Below, one piece after another: positions 9,393 through 17,804 of a stretch of 64,000 bases of DNA; the first letter of the stretch is position 1; every line of letters starts with the position of its first letter. This DNA comes from Desulfonauticus submarinus. GTDB taxonomy: Bacteria; Desulfobacterota; Desulfovibrionia; Desulfovibrionales; Desulfonatronovibrionaceae. The DNA lies in assembly GCF_900104045.1 (NCBI RefSeq), contig NZ_FNIN01000003.1, forward strand, positions 1-64,000. Reading direction: 5' to 3'. The notes under the pieces were generated by a model. That model made no database searches, had not been told where the DNA came from, and was given only the letters and a program-made list of their open reading frames with translations. The position numbers and the translations under genes are program-made.

Positions 9393-9758
9393 TTATCCTT
9401 TATTTAATAATAAAATAATTTTTTCATACTTTTTAGGAATCAATACTTTATTGCCTAAAGCATATTTAGGAATAATAATATTTTTTACTAATTTATCAAT
9501 CCACAATTTAGAAACAGAAATCTCTCTAAAATAAAAAAAGTTTGTCTTGTCAGAGCAAATTATCTTATATCCTCTTACACAAATAAATATATTTTCCTTT
9601 TCACCTTTTAAATATAACTGTATATAAATACTCTTATTCTTAGAATCTAATCTTATCTCTTTTGCTTCTCCGTATTCTTTTATTTTTTCATTAATAAAAG
9701 TTAATATCAAAAAAGAAACTGCTCTATCTTTTCCAAAAGTTAAAATATCTTTTAACAT
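9393..9758 (-). CDS. Hypothetical protein, 121 residues
   Basis: I do not recognise a family. The protein is small, lysine- and isoleucine-rich, with no signal peptide and no cysteine motif. The middle looks like a beta-hairpin (RLDSKNKSIYIQLYLKGEKENIFICVRGYKII), flanked by amphipathic helices. It sits between the M23 peptidase gene (20-nt gap) and selB (15-nt gap) on the same strand, so it is likely co-transcribed. Its tight fit in the operon and lack of an alternative frame support it as a real gene. Confidence 0.6.
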   Translation of the reverse strand: MLKDILTFGKDRAVSFLILTFINEKIKEYGEAKEIRLDSKNKSIYIQLYLKGEKENIFICVRGYKIICSDKTNFFYFREISVSKLWIDKLVKNIIIPKYALGNKVLIPKKYEKIILLLNKG

Positions 9759-9778
9759 ATCTAATTCTCTTTAGAAAC

Positions 9779-10630
9779 CTAGTTACTCTTAAACAAAGGT
9801 ATTGGATTTACTGCTCTACCCAAAACAAATAAACCAAAATGTAAATGTGGTCCTGTGGCTCTGCCTGTTTTCCCAGCTAAACCAATAATCTGTCCTGCTT
9901 GCACTATCTGGCCCTTTTTAACTTTAAATCTATTTAAATGCATATATAAGGAGTATACTCCAAGACCATGATCTACAACAACTGTATTTCCACCAAAAAA
10001 CATTTCCTTAATCAGAACAACCTTTCCTTTAGAAAAGGATCTAATAGGCGTATTTAATTTTGCTCTAAAATCAACACCTCTATGATAAGAACGTATATTC
10101 CCATTTAACACTCTTTTTACCCCAAAAGGAGATATTACTTTCCCTTGAACTGGTCTGATAATTTTATTTAACAGTTGGTATGGTGTAATCCTGGTTAAAA
10201 TAAAATTTAATTCTTTTTTTTCTTTTTGTATTCTTTTTAAAGTATAAGAATCAAAATAAACCATTTTTTTAGGCAAAGTTAAATATTGCACAGCAAATCT
10301 TTTAATTATTGGACTAATTTCATATCTTTCTTTTTTTATTATATCTTTTTCTAAATAAAAAATTTTTAATACTTTTATTTTTTGCTCTCCAATATTCATG
10401 CCCAATAAAACTTTAGTCTGTCCTTTCTTATTAAGTGGAAGAGTTAAAACTTTTTTATCATATTCTATCCATAAAGCATCTACTGTATCTGAATAATCAA
10501 AAACAACCTCAAAAACATCTCCCTGAGATACCTGGGTAGGACAAGTTATTTTTACTTTTGCAAATGCTAATGAAATCCAACATAATAGTATAAACCATAT
10601 ACTAACAAATTTTAGCTTCTTTACTTCCAT
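9779..10630 (-). CDS. M23-family peptidoglycan endopeptidase, secreted
   Basis: A 283-residue protein with an N-terminal signal sequence (FVSIWFILLCWISLAFA), a beta-rich middle domain and a C-terminal LytM/M23 domain. The zinc ligands are visible as HRGVDFRA (H-x3-D) and HLHFGL (H-x-H), with HGLGVYSLYMHL as the other conserved segment. The set of metal ligands looks complete, so the enzyme should be active on cell-wall cross-links in the periplasm. The gene overlaps the end of xseA by 29 nt, an arrangement that implies translational coupling. Confidence 0.87.
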   Translation of the reverse strand: MEVKKLKFVSIWFILLCWISLAFAKVKITCPTQVSQGDVFEVVFDYSDTVDALWIEYDKKVLTLPLNKKGQTKVLLGMNIGEQKIKVLKIFYLEKDIIKKERYEISPIIKRFAVQYLTLPKKMVYFDSYTLKRIQKEKKELNFILTRITPYQLLNKIIRPVQGKVISPFGVKRVLNGNIRSYHRGVDFRAKLNTPIRSFSKGKVVLIKEMFFGGNTVVVDHGLGVYSLYMHLNRFKVKKGQIVQAGQIIGLAGKTGRATGPHLHFGLFVLGRAVNPIPLFKSN

Positions 10631-11951
10631 CTTTTACTCTAATCTCCACTTTTTCTCCTGTTTTTAATTGACGAATACTCTTTACAATCTCTCCACTACT
10701 TTTAATCTTAACTAGACTATAGCCTCTATTTAAGGGCAAAAACGGATCTAAGTTAGAAATTTGATTATTGAGAAGTTTTAACTGATTCTCTTTTTTAGTT
10801 AACAATTGTAAACAGTTTTGAATTAAATTCTCTTCCAACCCTCTGATCTTCTGAAAATATAGTTTAAAATATTCAGGACTAAAAAAAGATACTATTTTTT
10901 GTTCTAACGCACTGAAGTCCTTTATTTTTCTTGTTAAAAATAAGTTAAATTTATTTTCCAAAATTAATTGAAAGGAATTAAACTTATCTTCTAAAGACTC
11001 TATTTTTTTAAAGGGATTTAAAAAAGAAAATTCTCTTATTTTGTTACTCAAATTATGTTCCTTTTTATATAAAAAACCGTCAATAGCTTGCCATAAATTT
11101 TCCTCTAACTGCTGGACTTTAGAAAATAATTCTTGTTTTTTCATCCACAAAAGTTGAGGAACATGGCTAGGAGTAGATGCTCTTTTATCTGCAACCAAAT
11201 CAGCAATAGTTGTATCTATTTCATGCCCAATACCTGTAATAATAGGAATCTTAGAGGAAAAAATTGCCCGAGCTACTTCTTCTGTATTAAAAGACCATAA
11301 GTCTTCTAAAGATCCTCCCCCTCTAATTAAAACCAATACTTCAGCTTTTGCATGAATATTAGCAATTTCAATTGCTTTTACTATCTGAGAAATACTCTCT
11401 TCTCCTTGAACGCTTGTAGGATAAAGGATAAACCTCTTTTCAAGCCCATATTGACTACTTATAGTAAGAAAGTCTTGCAATGCCGCAGAGTTTGGAGCAG
11501 TAATAACTCCAACAATTGTAGGATTAAAAGGTATTTCTTTTTTAGTGTCAGGAGAAAACAAACCTTCTTGTGCTAATTTTTCTTTCAACTTTTCAAAAGC
11601 CAAAAACAAAGTACCAGTTCCTACTTCTTGGACAAACTCTATAATTAACTGATAACGTCCTCTAGGAGGATATACATTTAATCTACCCGCACAAAGTACT
11701 TCTTGCCCATCTTTAAGCAACGTTTTAAGCTTAGAAAATCCTAGCTGATTTCCTTTAAACCAAACTACATCTAAACATGCACCTTCATCTTTTAAAGTAA
11801 AATAAATGTGGCCAGATGAGGCAACAGTATAGTTAGAAATCTGTCCCTTAACCCACACAAAAGGAAACTTACTTTCTAAAATATCCTTAATACCTTGAGT
11901 AAGTTCAGAAACTGAAAAAATATATGGGGATGAATTTATTATCTTATCCAT
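10602..11951 (-). CDS. xseA: Exodeoxyribonuclease VII large subunit
   Basis: A 449-residue protein. The N-terminal OB fold (FPFVWVKGQISNYTVASSGHIYFTLKDEGACLDVVWF) matches XseA closely. The central nuclease domain has GVITAPNSAALQDFL, VLIRGGGSLEDLWSFNTEEVARAI and TGIGHEIDTTIADLVADKRASTPS. A long coiled coil with FLTRKIKDFSALEQKI follows, and the protein ends in the short C-terminal domain GYSLVKIKSSGEIVKSI. It degrades single-stranded DNA together with XseB. The small subunit is not adjacent: it is encoded on the other strand at 14668. No clear Shine-Dalgarno precedes the start. Confidence 0.95.
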   Translation of the reverse strand: MDKIINSSPYIFSVSELTQGIKDILESKFPFVWVKGQISNYTVASSGHIYFTLKDEGACLDVVWFKGNQLGFSKLKTLLKDGQEVLCAGRLNVYPPRGRYQLIIEFVQEVGTGTLFLAFEKLKEKLAQEGLFSPDTKKEIPFNPTIVGVITAPNSAALQDFLTISSQYGLEKRFILYPTSVQGEESISQIVKAIEIANIHAKAEVLVLIRGGGSLEDLWSFNTEEVARAIFSSKIPIITGIGHEIDTTIADLVADKRASTPSHVPQLLWMKKQELFSKVQQLEENLWQAIDGFLYKKEHNLSNKIREFSFLNPFKKIESLEDKFNSFQLILENKFNLFLTRKIKDFSALEQKIVSFFSPEYFKLYFQKIRGLEENLIQNCLQLLTKKENQLKLLNNQISNLDPFLPLNRGYSLVKIKSSGEIVKSIRQLKTGEKVEIRVKDGSKEAKIC

Positions 11952-12202
11952 ATTAAAACCATAAAGTTAATCTTCTAATTTAGCTTACAAGTTAACTAAA
12001 TAGATAGCAACCTTATCAAAAGGGTTATTCTACCTAATATTCTACTCGACCTTTAAACTTATTAACATATACACAGTTTTTTAGAAACCATGCTTTTTAG
12101 AAAGAAGTAATATCAATGGAATTTAAGGTATATATTAAAAAATAGAAAGGCTCTGTTCATTTACAAACAGAGCCTTTTCTTAATTAGATATTTTTGCAAA
12201 GT
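11952..12202. other. Intergenic region between xseA and the GGDEF gene
   Basis: About 250 bases without a gene. It contains the terminator described separately (12146-12177). The rest must hold the promoter of xseA on the minus strand, but I see no convincing -35/-10 pair. No RNA gene is evident. Confidence 0.5.
12136..12177 (-). terminator. Intrinsic terminator of the diguanylate cyclase gene
   Basis: A perfect 12-bp stem, AAAGGCTCTGTT against AACAGAGCCTTT, with an 8-nt loop. Read on the minus strand it is followed by CTATTTTTTAAT. It lies 26 nt past the stop codon of the GGDEF gene. A short T-run on the plus side means it may also work in the other direction. Confidence 0.8.
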
Positions 12203-13606
12203 CTAATTAGGTAATTCCTTACATTTTACCTCAGATGAAGTACAGACCATATTTCTCCCACTATTCTTAGCCAAATAAAGAGCCTGATCTGCTTCTAAAA
12301 TAAAGTTTTCTGCAGGAGTAAATGGACCAGGACGTAGACTAGTTACACCTATACTTACAGTTACCCTAAATTTTTTTCCATCTGCCGCAAAATAAGTTTT
12401 TTCTATCTTTTCTCTAATTCTTTGAGCCAATATCCAAGCACACTCTTCAGTAGTTTCTGGCAAAAGAACTACAAACTCCTCTCCTCCATACCGTGCTACT
12501 ATATCTGTCTCCCGCACACTAGTTTGAACAAGATTAGCTATCTTTTTTAAAACCATATCTCCAACTAAATGCCCATATTTATCATTAATAGACTTAAAAA
12601 AATCCACATCTAATAGCAAAAGTCCTAAACTTCTTCCATTTCTTTGATGTCTCTTTATTTCTAAACGTAAACTTTCTTCAAAATGTCGTCTATTGTATAA
12701 ACCTGTTAATCCATCATGATCTGCTCTTACTTTAATTTCCTCAAATCTAAGAGCATTTAAAATAGCCAGGCCTAAATGATTACAAGCACTGTGTAAAACT
12801 TGCACTTGATCCTTTCCCAATCTACCTCTTTCAGGACTTAAAACAACCAAACATCCATAGACACTTTTTTGACTTTTTAAAGGAACTAAAATTACCTTAT
12901 CGCGACTAAAATTTTTTATATCTTTTATCTTAAATAAGTTTAACTGAAATTCCTTAATCTTATGATGGAATCTCTCTGCCAAAGAAAGTAGAAATTCTTG
13001 CCAAGCCATGACATTTTCTTGATTACCTTGAGGTATAAAACATTGGACAGCGTCAGCATCACTGCCCCACCAAAATATCCCGCCCACACCTTCTGTAGGC
13101 AATACATTTTCTAATTCTTCTCTGGCTATCTGAAAAATCCTTTCCACATCTAGACATTCATTTGCTCTAGTCAAAATTCGGTTTAAAAAAGTAAGCAAAG
13201 CATTTTTACGCGCTAAAATTTCTCTCTCCAAACTAATTTCTTTAGTCATATGTAAAATATCTGTATATAACTCAAATAAATCTGTTGCCTTCTTAATTAA
13301 AGAAACAAGTTGAGTCTTTGTAATGGGGTGGGTTAAAACTCCTAGAAAATTACTTGGGAACTCATAAATATTATCTAAATCACTTTTCTGACTAACAATA
13401 AAAACAACTTGCCCTTCCTTTAAAGACAAAAAGTTTCTATTTTTAATTGTTGTTAAATCTATAAAATAAATAGGCCAAAAAGAAAATATAGAAGATTCAT
13501 TAGATAAATCATCTACCCATTTACGAGGTGCCTCTGGCAAAAAGGAATCTAATTTATTAAATACAGATTTTTCTTTTCCAACAAAAATAAAGCCTATTTC
13601 CTGCAT
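12203..13606 (-). CDS. Diguanylate cyclase with GAF-like sensor (GGDEF)
   Basis: A 467-residue protein. Residues 1-110 resemble a degenerate receiver-like domain without a clear phospho-acceptor site. A coiled segment at about 110-150 leads into a GAF-like domain at about 150-290. The GGDEF domain has DHDGLTGLYNRRHFEE (297-312), LLDVDFFKSINDKYGH and the active-site GGEEF at 374-378. The product-inhibition site R-x-x-D is present (Arg365, Asp368). It should make cyclic di-GMP from two GTP and be feedback-inhibited. No transmembrane segment is seen, so the signal is cytoplasmic. The start codon is embedded in a long RNA hairpin (see 13592-13643). It may be co-transcribed with the AIM24-type gene upstream. 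Confidence 0.9.
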   Translation of the reverse strand: MQEIGFIFVGKEKSVFNKLDSFLPEAPRKWVDDLSNESSIFSFWPIYFIDLTTIKNRNFLSLKEGQVVFIVSQKSDLDNIYEFPSNFLGVLTHPITKTQLVSLIKKATDLFELYTDILHMTKEISLEREILARKNALLTFLNRILTRANECLDVERIFQIAREELENVLPTEGVGGIFWWGSDADAVQCFIPQGNQENVMAWQEFLLSLAERFHHKIKEFQLNLFKIKDIKNFSRDKVILVPLKSQKSVYGCLVVLSPERGRLGKDQVQVLHSACNHLGLAILNALRFEEIKVRADHDGLTGLYNRRHFEESLRLEIKRHQRNGRSLGLLLLDVDFFKSINDKYGHLVGDMVLKKIANLVQTSVRETDIVARYGGEEFVVLLPETTEECAWILAQRIREKIEKTYFAADGKKFRVTVSIGVTSLRPGPFTPAENFILEADQALYLAKNSGRNMVCTSSEVKCKELPN

Positions 13607-13643
13607 TTTTTCCTCCTTAAAAAATAAAATGCAAGAAATAGGC
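13592..13643 (-). promoter_or_regulatory. Start-codon-sequestering hairpin of the GGDEF gene
   Basis: On the minus strand the arm GCCTATTTCTTGCATTTT (13626-13643) pairs over 18 positions, one of them G-U, with AAAATGCAGGAAATAGGC (13592-13609). The start codon (13604-13606) lies in the 3' arm. The 16-nt loop contains the Shine-Dalgarno AAGGAGG (13612-13618). The structure can therefore expose the ribosome-binding site in the loop while locking the AUG in the stem. Confidence 0.7.
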
Positions 13644-13655
13644 CTACACTTCTAA

Positions 13656-14459
13656 TTATTCATCATCAAAAGAATCATCAAAGCTATCTTCCATATCATA
13701 GGAAGAATTTTCTTCCCCACTTCCCCAAGTATTATTTTTTGCAAAACCAAATCTACTTCCCCCACTACCTCCAGAAGGAGTAGGAATAGGTATAAAAGGA
13801 AGTAACCATCTACCAAATTCTCCAGGATTTCTAGATTGAATATAAACTTCTCCAGGTCCACTAAATTCTAAAACTATGCCTTCACCGCTAAAAATAGAAG
13901 AAAGCCACCCACCAGCTTTAGTTATTTTATAATCAGTATCACTACTAAAAGCTACCAAATGGCCATTATCCACTATAAATTTCTCTCCTGAGGCAAGATT
14001 AATTTTTTCTAATCCCCCAAAACAGTTCAAAAATAAATTTCCTGTTCCCTCTACTTTTATTAAAAAAAATCCCTCTTTATTTAAAAAACCTTTAGCTAGT
14101 CCCTGAAATTTAACATCTAGATTAACATCTGGAGTAGCAGCCAAAAAAGCACCTTTTTCTAAAATAAATCCTTTAGAACCATCTAAAGTTAGCTCAGCAA
14201 TAGAACCAGGTGATTTTGGAGCTAAAAATAGATGGCCTGACTGTTCTTGAGCTTTAAAATATGTATTAAAAAAACTTTCTCCTCCCAAAAATTTAGCTTT
14301 CAGACTTTTAAAAAGCCCTCCTCCACTTTTTTTTACCTCCATTTTTATAGCTTCTGTCATTGCAACCATTGCTCCTGGTTCAGCTTTAATCTCCTCTCCT
14401 GGATCTAAATTTACCTTTAACAAAGCATAACTTCCTTGAAATAAAATCTTTGTCTTCAT
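13656..14459 (-). CDS. AIM24 / TIGR00266-family protein
   Basis: A 267-residue beta-rich protein of the AIM24 family. Visible hallmarks are GSYALLKVNLDPGEEIKAEPGAMVAM near the start, LGGESFFNTYFKAQ, LAPKSPGSIAELTLDG and KFIVDNGHLVAFSSDTDYKI. The family's biochemical role is unknown; it forms trimeric tryptophan-RNA-binding-attenuator-like barrels. The tail after residue 225 is low complexity: glycine/serine-rich, then strongly acidic (DMEDSFDDSFDDE). The ribosome-binding site is TAGGAGAATAAGG. It lies 49 nt upstream of the GGDEF gene on the same strand. Confidence 0.85.
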   Translation of the reverse strand: MKTKILFQGSYALLKVNLDPGEEIKAEPGAMVAMTEAIKMEVKKSGGGLFKSLKAKFLGGESFFNTYFKAQEQSGHLFLAPKSPGSIAELTLDGSKGFILEKGAFLAATPDVNLDVKFQGLAKGFLNKEGFFLIKVEGTGNLFLNCFGGLEKINLASGEKFIVDNGHLVAFSSDTDYKITKAGGWLSSIFSGEGIVLEFSGPGEVYIQSRNPGEFGRWLLPFIPIPTPSGGSGGSRFGFAKNNTWGSGEENSSYDMEDSFDDSFDDE

Positions 14460-14504
14460 CCTTATTCTCCTATTTAACTTTTATTAAAAAATTTACTTAA
14501 ATTT

Positions 14505-14533
14505 TAAATATCAGGTTATTTTTAAAAAGTTAA
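14505..14533 (-). promoter_or_regulatory. Possible promoter of the AIM24-family gene
   Basis: Minus-strand TTAACT (14528-14533), 17-nt spacer, TATTTA (14505-14510), about 45 nt before the start codon. Each box matches only four of six consensus bases in a very AT-rich stretch, so this is weak support. Confidence 0.3.
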
Positions 14534-14597
14534 CTTAAAATTTAATAAAAACGCAATTTTACCTTTATAAATCCCATTTTTAGTTTTGAAAAAAACC

Positions 14598-14626
14598 TTG
14601 AGAAAATAGCTATATTCGGCTAAATA
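14598..14626 (+). promoter_or_regulatory. Possible promoter of the xseB-ispA-ftsY operon
   Basis: TTGAGA (14598-14603), 17-nt spacer, TAAATA (14621-14626), with a start near 14633, about 35 nt before the xseB ATG. It lies in the divergent gap facing the AIM24-family gene. Confidence 0.45.
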
Positions 14627-14667
14627 AAAATATTCTATCCTAAAGGAAAGGATGCTTAGGAATTTAT

Positions 14668-14871
14668 ATGGCCACTACTAATTCATTTGACAACAATCTA
14701 AAAAAACTTGAAGAAATAGCCAATTTATTAAGCCAAGATGATCTGCCTTTAGAAAAAGGTATAAAACTTTTTAAAGAAGGGATGAAAATTATTGCCAAAT
14801 GTAAAACCCAACTTCAAAAAGCCAAAGATGAAGTAGAAACCTATCTTCAACCTAAAGAAAATGAAACCTAA
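14668..14871 (+). CDS. xseB: Exodeoxyribonuclease VII small subunit
   Basis: A 67-residue helical protein with the XseB pattern FDNNLKKLEEIANLLSQDDLPLEKGIKLFKEGMKIIAKCKTQLQKAKDEVE. It assembles in several copies on XseA to form exonuclease VII. The gene overlaps ispA by 11 nt, the common xseB-ispA arrangement of proteobacteria. The start follows TTAGGA. The partner gene xseA is 2.7 kb away on the opposite strand. Confidence 0.92.
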   Translation: MATTNSFDNNLKKLEEIANLLSQDDLPLEKGIKLFKEGMKIIAKCKTQLQKAKDEVETYLQPKENET

Positions 14872-15787
14872 TAAAACATGCGGAAATTGTTCAAATAATT
14901 TTTTTAAAAAAAATTTAGCGAGGTGGACAGATACTATAAATACTCACCTTACTAATATCTTAAAAAAATTATCATGTCCTACTGAACTCAAAAAAAGCGT
15001 TGACTATAGTTTAATGGCAGGAGGAAAACGAATTAGACCTATACTCTGCCTAGCATGGGCAGAAATGTTAGGACTGGAAAAAAATAAAATCCTCAATTTT
15101 GCTTGTGGATTAGAATTTATTCATACATATTCTTTAATTCACGATGACCTTCCATCTATGGACAACGACGATCTTAGAAGAGGAAAGCCTACAAATCATA
15201 AAGTTTTTGGCGAAGCCATGGCAATCTTAGCAGGAGATGCCCTTTTAACTCAGAGCTTTGAACTCATGGCCAATAATCCTATAAAACCTAACTATATCTT
15301 AGAAGCAATCTTGCAAGTAAGTATTGCTGCTGGTCCTCAAGGAATGGTAGGAGGACAAGTATTAGATTTGAGTTTAGAAAACCAACGTCAAACTTCTTTA
15401 TCTCAAATTCAAGAAATGCACCGACTAAAAACTGGGGCTTTACTAGAAGTAGCTTGTGTAAGTGGAGCTATTTTAGCCCAAGAAGTAGGTGCTAGTAAAA
15501 CAGATATTAAAAATGCCTCTATTTATGGCCGAAACATTGGCCTTGCCTTTCAAATAGTTGACGATATTTTAGATGTAATTGGTGACGAAAACGTATTAGG
15601 AAAACCCGTAGGGAGTGATATTAGACAAGGTAAATCAACATATCCCTCTCTTGTGGGTCTTGAAGAAAGTTATAATTTAGCTCAAAAAATTATTCAAAAT
15701 GCGTTAGAAAGCCTTCAAAATTATAAAGGAAATACAAAAATTTTTTTAGAAGATTTAGCTAATTATATTATAGAAAGAGCGCATTAA
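14861..15787 (+). CDS. ispA: Polyprenyl (farnesyl/geranylgeranyl) diphosphate synthase
   Basis: A 308-residue trans-prenyltransferase. It has GGKRIRPILCLAWAEMLG, the first aspartate-rich motif IHDDLPSMDNDD and the second FQIVDDILDV, plus GKPVGSDIRQGKSTYPSL. It condenses isopentenyl diphosphate with allylic diphosphates for quinones, undecaprenol or carotenoids. No better start exists in frame, so the protein begins with an unusual extension of about 20 residues containing CGNCSNNFFKK, a CxxC pair not typical of IspA. The dxs gene that often follows ispA is absent; ftsY follows instead. Confidence 0.92.
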   Translation: MKPNKTCGNCSNNFFKKNLARWTDTINTHLTNILKKLSCPTELKKSVDYSLMAGGKRIRPILCLAWAEMLGLEKNKILNFACGLEFIHTYSLIHDDLPSMDNDDLRRGKPTNHKVFGEAMAILAGDALLTQSFELMANNPIKPNYILEAILQVSIAAGPQGMVGGQVLDLSLENQRQTSLSQIQEMHRLKTGALLEVACVSGAILAQEVGASKTDIKNASIYGRNIGLAFQIVDDILDVIGDENVLGKPVGSDIRQGKSTYPSLVGLEESYNLAQKIIQNALESLQNYKGNTKIFLEDLANYIIERAH

Positions 15788-15823
15788 AATACTTTTAATT
15801 TTTAATTTGTAAGGAAAGGGAAA

Positions 15824-17146
15824 ATGGGATTTTTTAGTAAAATTAAAAAACTTTGGAAAAAAGATAAACAAGATCAAACACAAAAAATACAGATTGAAGA
15901 AAAAAAGGTTCCCACTCAAGAAACTCAGGAAATATCTTCTACTCCAAAAGAGGATTTAGAACAAAAAATATCTCTTGCTTTAGCCCAAGCTGAACCTAGA
16001 TTAAGTATTTGGTTAGACATTTTACTTCAAGATATAGAAACCAAGGGAGATGAGCTTTGGTCCCGACTTGAACTTTTTTTCAATAAACTAGAAGTACCCC
16101 AAAAAGAAGCCTCTGATTTTATTGCAAAGTTTAAAGACTGGCTTGATAAAATGGAATATGAACATATTAGCGAGTTCCGTTCAGAACTTCAGTATCGCCT
16201 TGCTTTAGCCCTTGACCTAGAAGATGAAGAAGATGAAAGAAGCAGGTTATTTATAAAACTATCCGAAGGTCTATCTAAAACCAAAGCTCAGCTTTCAAAA
16301 CAAATAAATAATCTCATTAGTTCTTCTTCTCATTTTGATACAAACTTTTGGGAACAACTAGAAGAAATTTTAATCATGGCCGATGTGGGGTTTAACCCTA
16401 CTTTAAAATTAATTGATAATTTAAAATTACGAGCCAAAGAAATCTCTCCTGGAGACCAAGAAGCCTTTAAAAAAATTTTTGCTCAAGAATTAGCTTCTTT
16501 ATTTCCAAAACCCAGTAAAAAGTTAATAGCTCTCAAACCAGAAGTGGTTTTACTAATAGGAGTAAATGGAGTTGGTAAAACAACCACAATTGCTAAGTTA
16601 GCTTATAGAGCTCAAATGCAAGGGAAAAAAGTATTAATGGTTGGAGCAGATACTTTTAGGGCTGCTGCTATTGAACAACTCAAAATATGGGCAGATAGAG
16701 TAGGAGTAGGATTTTATTCTAAAGAGCATGGCTCTGATCCTGCAGCAGTAGCCTATGAAGCTATGGACAAGGCTTTAAAAGAAAATTTTGACTTAGTACT
16801 TGTAGATACAGCAGGACGGCTTCACACCAAAGTAAATTTAATGGAAGAACTCTCAAAGATAAAAAGAGTGCTTAATAAAAAGCATCCAGGTTCTCCACAT
16901 CGAACCATCTTGGTTTTAGATGCTACTACTGGTCAAAATGCCCTTTCCCAAGTTGACTTGTTCTCAAAATCAGTTCCTATAGATGAAATAATCTTAACTA
17001 AATTAGATGGTACTGCAAAAGGTGGTGTAGTTGTAGGTATAGCCAGTGAATATAATATTCCTATTACTTTCATTGGTTTAGGTGAAAAGATGGAAGACTT
17101 AAGACCATTTGATGGTAAAAGCTTTGCCAAAGCTTTATTAGATTAA
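15824..17146 (+). CDS. ftsY: Signal recognition particle receptor FtsY
   Basis: A 440-residue SRP-receptor GTPase. The N-terminal 130 or so residues are charged and low in conservation, as in the membrane-targeting A domain. The N domain (from about 150) and G domain follow: GVNGVGKTTTIAKLAY (P-loop), DTFRAAAIEQL, VLVDTAGRLHT, TKLDGTAKGGVV and GLGEKMEDLRPFD. It docks ribosome-SRP complexes at the SecYEG translocon. The ribosome-binding site AAGGAAAGG is strong. It ends 2 nt before the TetR-type gene. Confidence 0.95.
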   Translation: MGFFSKIKKLWKKDKQDQTQKIQIEEKKVPTQETQEISSTPKEDLEQKISLALAQAEPRLSIWLDILLQDIETKGDELWSRLELFFNKLEVPQKEASDFIAKFKDWLDKMEYEHISEFRSELQYRLALALDLEDEEDERSRLFIKLSEGLSKTKAQLSKQINNLISSSSHFDTNFWEQLEEILIMADVGFNPTLKLIDNLKLRAKEISPGDQEAFKKIFAQELASLFPKPSKKLIALKPEVVLLIGVNGVGKTTTIAKLAYRAQMQGKKVLMVGADTFRAAAIEQLKIWADRVGVGFYSKEHGSDPAAVAYEAMDKALKENFDLVLVDTAGRLHTKVNLMEELSKIKRVLNKKHPGSPHRTILVLDATTGQNALSQVDLFSKSVPIDEIILTKLDGTAKGGVVVGIASEYNIPITFIGLGEKMEDLRPFDGKSFAKALLD

Positions 17147-17148
17147 AA

Positions 17149-17730
17149 ATGGGAAAAAATAAAAAACAACAAATTTTAAATACAGCGCTTAAACTCTTTG
17201 CTTTACAAGGATATGATGAAACAACAACAGTTCAAATATCCAAAGAAGCAGGAGTAACAGAACCTCTTCTTTACTATCACTTCAAAAATAAAGAAGAAAT
17301 TTTTACTCATATCCTAAAAGCCATATTTTCTGAATACAAAGAAATGATATCCAGACTTCCACAAAATACAAACTGCGAGTTTGAAAGGATTGAGAACCTA
17401 ATTCGACTCCATTTTAATATTGCAGAGGTAAGACCTTTAGAAGGAAGACTTATACTTGCTCATTGTCCTGCAAAATTAAAAGAAAATAATCACTTCTGTG
17501 CTAAAATAATAGAAGAACAAAAAGAACTTCTTTTAAATTATTTATGTGATTGTCTTCAAAAAGGAATCTCTAAAAAAGAATTTAAAAAAGTTCCTGTTAT
17601 AGAAACATCACTTGTACTTCTATGCTTTATAAATGGATTATTTCGCAAAAAACTTTTTGAAGCAGAAGAAAACCATGCTTATGAAGAAGTTGCCATCTCG
17701 TTTTGTCGTAATAGTCTTCTAAATACTTAA
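17149..17730 (+). CDS. TetR/AcrR-family transcriptional regulator
   Basis: A 193-residue regulator. The N-terminal helix-turn-helix is ILNTALKLFALQGYDETTTVQISKEAGVTEPLLYYHFKNKEEIF, with the typical YYHFKNKEE recognition end. The C-terminal ligand-binding part is all helical and not assignable. The gene starts 2 nt after ftsY and is probably co-transcribed with it. There is no divergent partner gene to name as a target. Its downstream neighbour thiDN is convergent. Confidence 0.88.
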   Translation: MGKNKKQQILNTALKLFALQGYDETTTVQISKEAGVTEPLLYYHFKNKEEIFTHILKAIFSEYKEMISRLPQNTNCEFERIENLIRLHFNIAEVRPLEGRLILAHCPAKLKENNHFCAKIIEEQKELLLNYLCDCLQKGISKKEFKKVPVIETSLVLLCFINGLFRKKLFEAEENHAYEEVAISFCRNSLLNT

Positions 17731-17804
17731 CCAACGCTTTTAAAATTCAAAATCAACTCCATCCTCTCTTACTAAAATAGCCATCTCCTTACTCTTAATT
17801 CAAA

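Noticed and set aside
3627-11951. A selenoprotein near selB
   Set aside because: All neighbouring frames close at ordinary stops after complete domains; no gene here continues past a TGA with conserved sequence.
14637-14660. Short TCCTAA/TTAGGA pairing around the xseB ribosome-binding site
   Set aside because: Only six base pairs, A/U-rich, unlikely to be stable enough to regulate.
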